Shown: positions 6,505 to 11,294 of the stretch, in pieces
Layout: the number at the start of each line of letters is the position of its first letter
How positions within the stretch are numbered: the stretch's first letter is position 1
Source of the DNA: Bacteroidales bacterium
GTDB taxonomy: Bacteria > Bacteroidota > Bacteroidia > Bacteroidales > WCHB1-69
Length of the DNA: 11,294 nucleotides
Assembly: GCA_028684405.1 (NCBI GenBank)
Contig: JAQUGA010000072.1
Location: 1 to 11,294, forward strand
Direction of reading: 5' to 3'
The notes under the pieces: generated by a model
What the model saw: the letters and a program-made list of their open reading frames with translations, nothing else
Database searches by the model: none
Told to the model about the DNA's origin: nothing
Position numbers and translations under genes: made by a program

Positions 6505-8013
6505 ATGAAGAAGATTCTATCGTTTATTTTAATCATAAACATGTTTATGATTTCATTGGCACAAGTTGTTTCTTTTAAAAGCACTCCCATCAAGTTTTTC
6601 AATACCGCATTTCGCATGGATTTGTATAAAAATGACAAAAATGAAGTCATTCTCAATCCATTGTCTCATGCTATGTTCAAATCAGATCCCTTTTATGATG
6701 CACAATCACACAATGGGAAACTGAATCTTTATCACTACAATTCTGATTTGAATTTTGTCAATAATTCGGAAACAAATTTTTCGGATTATTCTATGCTTCA
6801 AACATTTAGCCTTGGCACCGAAAATGCAGCCATTTTAGAATCATATAATAATGATATTTGGACTTTGGCTTATGCTGCTTTTTCGGATTCGAAAATGAGT
6901 GCCAATCAAGGAAAAAAGCTTTGCGAATTTCCGATTGGAAGTAAACGCAACAAAAACTTATCTGTTATTGTATCTCAAAACAAAGAGTATTTTGCACTAT
7001 TTAATGCCTTTGAGATAAAAAATGCCAGCATTATTAATGCTGCAGTTTATGATAAAGATTTCAATCAAGTGTGGATTCGCAAAGGAATAAATATTCCAGC
7101 CAAATACGAAAATATTGGCATAGAATCGGCAACGCTAACAAATCAAGGAGATTTGTTGGTGCTGATGGAATCATATGACAGACAGCGCCGCAGTATTACT
7201 CAATACGAAATGGCTGTACTTTCGATAAATGGCGAAAAAAACGAAAAAGAGCTTGTGCCTGTAAAAGGCATGTTGCCTATGCATAGCAAGATTTTAGTTA
7301 ATAATAATTCCTTTATAATAAGCGGCTTATATCTATTATCTGACACCAAAGGTTATCAGGGTTTATATTCAGTAGTGAGCGAAATTGAAACACCCGATTT
7401 TTCAAAAATTGAAAGCATAAAATTCACTTCTAAATTTATCAATGATTTTTCGTTTAAACCAAATTATAAGGGAAATAAACCTTTAGAAATGGAAAATATT
7501 CGCATTCGCGAAATTCATCCAACGGCAGATCTGGGATATATTATTATTGCAGAAGAACAGTTAATTACTCAGTTCAGTTCGCAAAAAACATTGGTTGATT
7601 ATTATTATGATGACGGTTCTATTCTTTATGCGAAAGTTAATAAAGAGGGTAGTTTTGATTTTGTACACTCCATTCCACGCTTGAATTATTCCAAAAATAC
7701 CGGAGGAAATGTAAACTCATTTTCGAGTTTTGCGAATGAAAACTCAGTTTATCTTTTCTATAATTTTGGCAGCAAATTTGAAAATCTGCCTTTGGATAAA
7801 GTTAAAAAGAATAGTTTTCCATCTAAGTCAAATGCTATTATGTGCGTTGAAATTGATATAAAAACAGGTAAAAACAAAAGATTTAGCATATTGCCAGCCA
7901 ATCAAAAAGCACTTTGGATCGAACGCCAAGTATTGCCTTTGGGGGATAAGGAATTTGCTTTTGTTGCTCGAACTTTATCCAAACGCTTTTTATGTAGAGT
8001 TGAGCTTCAGTAG
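6505..8013 (+). CDS. Exported protein of unknown function, possible beta-propeller
   Basis: I chose the ATG at 6505 rather than the in-frame TTG at 6436 because it begins a clean signal peptide: MKK, a hydrophobic core, then SLA with likely cleavage before Q20. The 502-residue product is therefore exported to the periplasm or surface. No named enzyme motif is visible. The mature part has repeating beta-rich blocks with short turns: VYDKDFNQVWIRKGINIP (about 181-198) followed by TNQGDLLVLMESY, then ILYAKVNKEGSFDFVHSIPR (about 373-392), then NSVYLFYNFGS (about 413-423). Such blocks (a Trp strand, a Gly turn, then a strand ending in Tyr/Leu) resemble uncharacterised Bacteroidota exported proteins that may fold as beta-propellers; this is inference. 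There is no lipobox and no T9SS sorting domain. The M48 peptidase gene starts 60 bases downstream on the same strand, so co-transcription is likely. Confidence 0.8.
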   Translation: MKKILSFILIINMFMISLAQVVSFKSTPIKFFNTAFRMDLYKNDKNEVILNPLSHAMFKSDPFYDAQSHNGKLNLYHYNSDLNFVNNSETNFSDYSMLQTFSLGTENAAILESYNNDIWTLAYAAFSDSKMSANQGKKLCEFPIGSKRNKNLSVIVSQNKEYFALFNAFEIKNASIINAAVYDKDFNQVWIRKGINIPAKYENIGIESATLTNQGDLLVLMESYDRQRRSITQYEMAVLSINGEKNEKELVPVKGMLPMHSKILVNNNSFIISGLYLLSDTKGYQGLYSVVSEIETPDFSKIESIKFTSKFINDFSFKPNYKGNKPLEMENIRIREIHPTADLGYIIIAEEQLITQFSSQKTLVDYYYDDGSILYAKVNKEGSFDFVHSIPRLNYSKNTGGNVNSFSSFANENSVYLFYNFGSKFENLPLDKVKKNSFPSKSNAIMCVEIDIKTGKNKRFSILPANQKALWIERQVLPLGDKEFAFVARTLSKRFLCRVELQ

Positions 8014-8073
8014 CCTTTGCGTAAAATAAGTTTGCTCGATGCAGAAAACTGTCTATTTTATAAATAAATTCCA

Positions 8074-10221
8074 ATGAAATCTTATTCGGTTTTGAAAATC
8101 AGCATTTTAATTGCTTTGCTTTTTGCTTTTAAATGGGCATTAGCACAAACTCCAATGGATAGCTATCAGCCACTAAAGCCATCGGGCGAAATGCCAAAAG
8201 TTTTCAAAACACATTTTTTTAATCGTTTTGAACAGAGGGAAAAAGAGCTAAAAGAGGAGTTCAACGAAAAACATACCGATTTTGCTTTGCAAAGTTCATA
8301 CTATTTTGATTTGCTTCTTCAAAGCGGACGCTTGATTTATGGCTCTCCTCTAAATAAATATGTGGACAATATTGCAAATGAAATTCTGAAATATCAACCG
8401 GAATTGCACAATAAAATCTCATTTTATATTCTTCGAGTTCCTTACGTAAACGCCTTTGCCCTAGATCCAGGAATTATTTTGGTGACGACCGGATTGTTGG
8501 CAAAAATTGAAAATGATGCACAATTGGCGTTTATCCTTTGTCACGAGATGATTCATATTATTAAAAAACACAATATTGACTTATATCTTACTAAGAGAAA
8601 ACTTAAAAAAGAGCAAAACCCCAAATTTGAAAGCAATATCGACACTCGAATTTACAAATACCATTTTCGCTCGCGTGAAAACGAAAATGAAGCTGACAAA
8701 TTGGGCATGGAAATGCTTCTTTCCAAAACCGATTTTGAAGTCAATATTTCGGATGGAATTTTTCATGTTCTAAAATATGGACATATGCCATTTGCCGAAA
8801 AAGAGGGTTTTATTAAACAATTTGAAACAGAACTTTATGCTTTTCCCAAAAGAGTTCTTTTGGAGAAAATTTTGCCTCCCATCAAAAAAGAGGACGAAAA
8901 TGATACTTTAAGTACTCATCCAAATATTGAAGTACGAACAATAGCACTCAAACAAACAGCTGCTCCTTTTGCAAGAGAGGATCGAAAATTGTTTTATACC
9001 AATGTTCAGGATTTTAAAAACATGCAGCAATTAGCACGTTTTGAAATGATTCATTACCAGTTACTTAATCATGAATATGTGGAGTCAATTTACAATGCCT
9101 GGGTGATGCTTGAAGAATTTCCAGAAAATCGTTTTTTGCAACTCGCCATGGCTACCTCTTTATATGGCATTGCGAAATATAAAACCAACGGTTATGCCAG
9201 TGAAATCATTCTTCCATATCGCGAACAGGAAGGAGAAATGCAGATGCTTACTTATTTTTTTCAACGACTGAATCGCCTTGAAATGCCTATTTTGGCAATG
9301 AAGTTTGCCTGGAACTTGAGTCAACAAATCAAAAGTGATTATTTGAGAAATATAATCATTGATCTTGCTTCTGAAATAAAATCACAGAATATTAAACTAA
9401 ACGATTTTTCTAATCAGAAAAACATCTCAAATGTTAGCTTAGAAGAGCTTTTTAAAGGAGATGCAAAATCAAAATTCAAAAACGATCAAGTCTATCTCTC
9501 TTTTGCCTTTGCAAATCTACTTGATTCACCCGATTTTATTGAAGTATTCAATCAGGCAGAGTGTGTCAAAAAGGATGATATTGATATTTTGCAAAAACGA
9601 AAATCTAAAAAGGTAAGTCATGAACCTATTCATAAGATTATCACCTTTAACCCATATTACGTAAAGATTGATCAAAGAAGAAAACAATCGGTCAGAATTA
9701 TGACGACACAGAAAAAAGAGATTCAATTGAAAAATGATATTGTCAAAATGTCGGAAAAATTAAAACTGGATAATAAAATCTATACTTCTCATCAATTTAC
9801 GGATGGAAACACTCAATATTATTCCGATTTTTCTCTTTTAAGTGATTGGTTTACAGAGTTTATAAATGTTAATAACAATTTTGAAATGCACTATTATCAA
9901 AACCAATATATGGATGATTTTAAGCAGAGAAATTCAACAAAATATCTAAACCTAATTGGTTTTTATTCGCATGTTTCAAAAACGTTCACCAAAGAAGGAA
10001 TGAGAGAAGCAAAATCAAAATTGGTTCGTGCAAATATTCCCATGCTTATTTATACCCTTTTCACGCCCGATTATTCAACTTCATACCAGCAATTATTGGT
10101 GGATATGGAAACTGGAAAAATCATTCAAGGAAACAGTGCTTATTCTAGCGATAATAGCCGATCTGATTTTATGAACAGCAATATGTATCATTCGTTGAAT
10201 CAATTAATAAAACCGAAATAA
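8074..10221 (+). CDS. Exported M48 family zinc metallopeptidase with long C-terminal extension
   Basis: The 715-residue protein starts with a signal peptide ending ALA, with likely cleavage before Q25. The M48 catalytic domain spans about 85-300: NAFALDPGIILVTTGLL (126-142), the zinc motif HEMIH (H157, E158, H161), the third ligand E204 in ENEADKLG with D208, and the family's THPNIEVR (281-288). All catalytic residues are present. Residues about 318-372 are helical and TPR-like, recalling the M48-TPR layout of the periplasmic protease/chaperone BepA. The remaining 340 or so residues are Lys/Asn-rich and unrecognised, making the protein much longer than BepA (about 490). It probably acts in the periplasm on envelope proteins. 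The stop codon overlaps the next start (TAATG), implying translational coupling to the barrel gene. In the 60-base upstream gap a TTTG (8031) lies 19 bases from TATTTTAT (8054), too poor a match to call a promoter. Confidence 0.92.
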   Translation: MKSYSVLKISILIALLFAFKWALAQTPMDSYQPLKPSGEMPKVFKTHFFNRFEQREKELKEEFNEKHTDFALQSSYYFDLLLQSGRLIYGSPLNKYVDNIANEILKYQPELHNKISFYILRVPYVNAFALDPGIILVTTGLLAKIENDAQLAFILCHEMIHIIKKHNIDLYLTKRKLKKEQNPKFESNIDTRIYKYHFRSRENENEADKLGMEMLLSKTDFEVNISDGIFHVLKYGHMPFAEKEGFIKQFETELYAFPKRVLLEKILPPIKKEDENDTLSTHPNIEVRTIALKQTAAPFAREDRKLFYTNVQDFKNMQQLARFEMIHYQLLNHEYVESIYNAWVMLEEFPENRFLQLAMATSLYGIAKYKTNGYASEIILPYREQEGEMQMLTYFFQRLNRLEMPILAMKFAWNLSQQIKSDYLRNIIIDLASEIKSQNIKLNDFSNQKNISNVSLEELFKGDAKSKFKNDQVYLSFAFANLLDSPDFIEVFNQAECVKKDDIDILQKRKSKKVSHEPIHKIITFNPYYVKIDQRRKQSVRIMTTQKKEIQLKNDIVKMSEKLKLDNKIYTSHQFTDGNTQYYSDFSLLSDWFTEFINVNNNFEMHYYQNQYMDDFKQRNSTKYLNLIGFYSHVSKTFTKEGMREAKSKLVRANIPMLIYTLFTPDYSTSYQQLLVDMETGKIIQGNSAYSSDNSRSDFMNSNMYHSLNQLIKPK

Positions 10222-10859
10222 TGAAGCAAAATATAATTAAGAAAATAATTTTATTGAATCTTTTTATTCTGTTTTGGTCGCTTATGTACGCTCAAAATGC
10301 TGGATATATGGGCAAGCATCTGTTTTTGAAGTACAATAATTATACAAATTTATATTTCCCTAAAACCAATAATGCAACCGTTGATTATCCGTTTCCGATG
10401 CGCCATAATTTTGGAATGGAATGTATTATTCATCCAAATATAGTATTGGGTGGGTTTTACACTATGGGGAAAACAAATTTTAGAAGAAATGATGACATTG
10501 GAATAATTGATAGTCAAGGAGGAGAAATTGCTCTTAAGTTTTTCCCAAACACGTATGCTCCAATTGGTTACTATTCAAGAATCGGTTTTGAATTTAGCAC
10601 GTCAGAATGGTCTATTATGCCCTATTATTCGGAAAATAAAATAAAGGGAGATTTTTCTAATTATGTTGCCAGTGTAGAATTTGGGAAATCGGGAATATTC
10701 TTCAATCGATTTACCTATACTTTAGGAGCCCAATATGGTTTACGCATGAACCTTACATCTTTTAGCAAAAAGAAATCCGATTCAATTTATCCCCAAACAC
10801 GCATGTTTTATCATCATTTATGGAGCATGCATTTTGGAATTGGCGTTTTGCTGTTTTAG
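10221..10859 (+). CDS. Small outer-membrane beta-barrel protein
   Basis: The 212-residue product has a signal peptide (MKQNIIKKI, hydrophobic core, MYA with likely cleavage before Q25). The mature part begins NAGYMGKHLFLKYN, a form I associate with Bacteroidota outer-membrane proteins. Alternating hydrophobic/polar strands rich in Tyr, Phe and Gly follow, for example NFGMECIIHPNIVLGGFYTM and YYSRIGFEFS. The protein ends in FGIGVLLF, with the terminal Phe and amphipathic last strand expected of a BAM-inserted barrel. The mature size of about 188 residues suits about eight strands. No enzymatic motif is seen, and the role is unknown. The start codon overlaps the stop of the M48 peptidase gene by one base, so the two are likely made together. 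The convergent FtsE-type gene ends only 22 bases away, and I see no strong terminator hairpin in the gap. Confidence 0.82.
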   Translation: MKQNIIKKIILLNLFILFWSLMYAQNAGYMGKHLFLKYNNYTNLYFPKTNNATVDYPFPMRHNFGMECIIHPNIVLGGFYTMGKTNFRRNDDIGIIDSQGGEIALKFFPNTYAPIGYYSRIGFEFSTSEWSIMPYYSENKIKGDFSNYVASVEFGKSGIFFNRFTYTLGAQYGLRMNLTSFSKKKSDSIYPQTRMFYHHLWSMHFGIGVLLF

Positions 10860-10881
10860 AAAACTCTTTTAAAAAAATGAC

Positions 10882-11294
10882 TTATTCGTCGGAATAACTT
10901 GTCTCTATTTCGGGAGTTGCTTTTTCTTCAGGAGTGATTTCTTCAGGAGCAACAACTTTTTTTTCCACCATTTTTAATTTTGAAAAGTCGGTTCCAGGAT
11001 CGATAATACTTCCTCCTTCGCAAAGAATGGTGCGGGATGGATATTTTTCAATCATATTGTAATCATGACTTGCCATAATTATGGTTCTGCCTGATTTATT
11101 TACTATATTGTGAAGTACTTCCATTATTTCTATGGATGTTTCAGGATCTAGATTTCCAGTGGGTTCGTCGGCTAAAATAATTTCAGGATCATTGATGAGA
11201 GCTCTTGCTATGCAGACTCTTTGTTGTTCGCCACCCGAAAGTTGATGAGGCATTTTAAAACCTTTGGTTCCCAAGCTTACCGTTTCTAAAACAG
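10882..11294 (-). CDS. ftsE: FtsE-type cell division ABC transporter ATPase (N-terminal part outside window)
   Basis: The frame stays open to the right edge, so the TTG at 11274 is an internal Leu codon and the first part, including Walker A, is missing. Counting from the first full codon, the 136 visible residues show the ABC signature LSGGEQQR (18-25), Walker B and D-loop IILADEPTGNLD (38-49) and the H-loop His in ASHDYNMI (H76). HQLSGGEQQRVCIARALIND and ILADEPTGNLDPE fit FtsE closely, although other small ABC ATPases such as LolD share the core. FtsE pairs with the membrane protein FtsX and links cytokinesis to peptidoglycan hydrolase activation at the septum. FtsX is not visible here. After the ATPase core comes an acidic Pro/Glu/Thr tail (about 110-136, with PEEITPEEKATPEIE) that E. 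coli FtsE lacks and that is probably disordered. Confidence 0.8.
   Translation of the reverse strand, partial: VLETVSLGTKGFKMPHQLSGGEQQRVCIARALINDPEIILADEPTGNLDPETSIEIMEVLHNIVNKSGRTIIMASHDYNMIEKYPSRTILCEGGSIIDPGTDFSKLKMVEKKVVAPEEITPEEKATPEIETSYSDE

Noticed and set aside
8031..8061. Promoter-like TTTG-N19-TATTTTAT before the M48 gene
   Set aside because: The -7 part misses two of the key bases and would leave a leader of under 10 nucleotides; co-transcription from upstream is simpler.
10860..10881. Possible shared terminator between the barrel gene and the FtsE-type gene
   Set aside because: The 22-base gap has A and T runs but no stable GC-containing stem that I can draw.

Overview
The window looks like chromosomal DNA from a Bacteroidota bacterium. 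It is low in GC and carries a C-terminal type IX secretion (T9SS) type A sorting domain, a FISUMP lipoprotein with acidic residues after the lipid-anchor Cys, Bacteroidota-type promoter spacing (TTTG-N19-TAnnTTTG) before efp, no Shine-Dalgarno sequences, and an EF-P gene next to an LpxD-like acyltransferase gene. Genus cannot be fixed from sequence alone; I see no phage, plasmid, CRISPR, tRNA or rRNA signal.

Layout. Positions 1-3261 (+) are the C-terminal 1086 residues of a very large secreted, adhesin-like T9SS cargo protein. Positions 3262-3499 hold no gene but several short hairpins, one of which resembles a repeat dispersed in many Bacteroidota genomes. On the minus strand come three genes, listed in transcription order: a FISUMP lipoprotein (6145-5408) with its own terminator, efp (5108-4539) with a clear promoter and terminator, and an LpxD-like acyltransferase (4453-3500). 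A roughly 360-base divergent AT-rich region (6146-6504) separates the lipoprotein from a plus-strand set of three exported proteins: a 502-residue protein of unknown function, possibly a beta-propeller (6505-8013), an M48 zinc metallopeptidase with a long extra C-terminal region (8074-10221), and a small outer-membrane beta-barrel protein that overlaps the peptidase gene by one base (10221-10859). The right edge is the C-terminal half of an FtsE-type ABC ATPase on the minus strand (10882-11294), convergent with the barrel gene.

How it fits together. Most of the products act in or beyond the cell envelope: lipid A-type acylation, a surface lipoprotein, a T9SS-secreted protein, a periplasmic protease and an outer-membrane barrel. 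The best candidate for an undescribed system is the plus-strand trio 6505-10859. A peptidase with a BepA-like layout (M48 followed by TPR-like helices) is translationally coupled to an outer-membrane barrel and preceded by a secreted protein of unknown role. This suggests, but does not prove, an envelope assembly or quality-control module.
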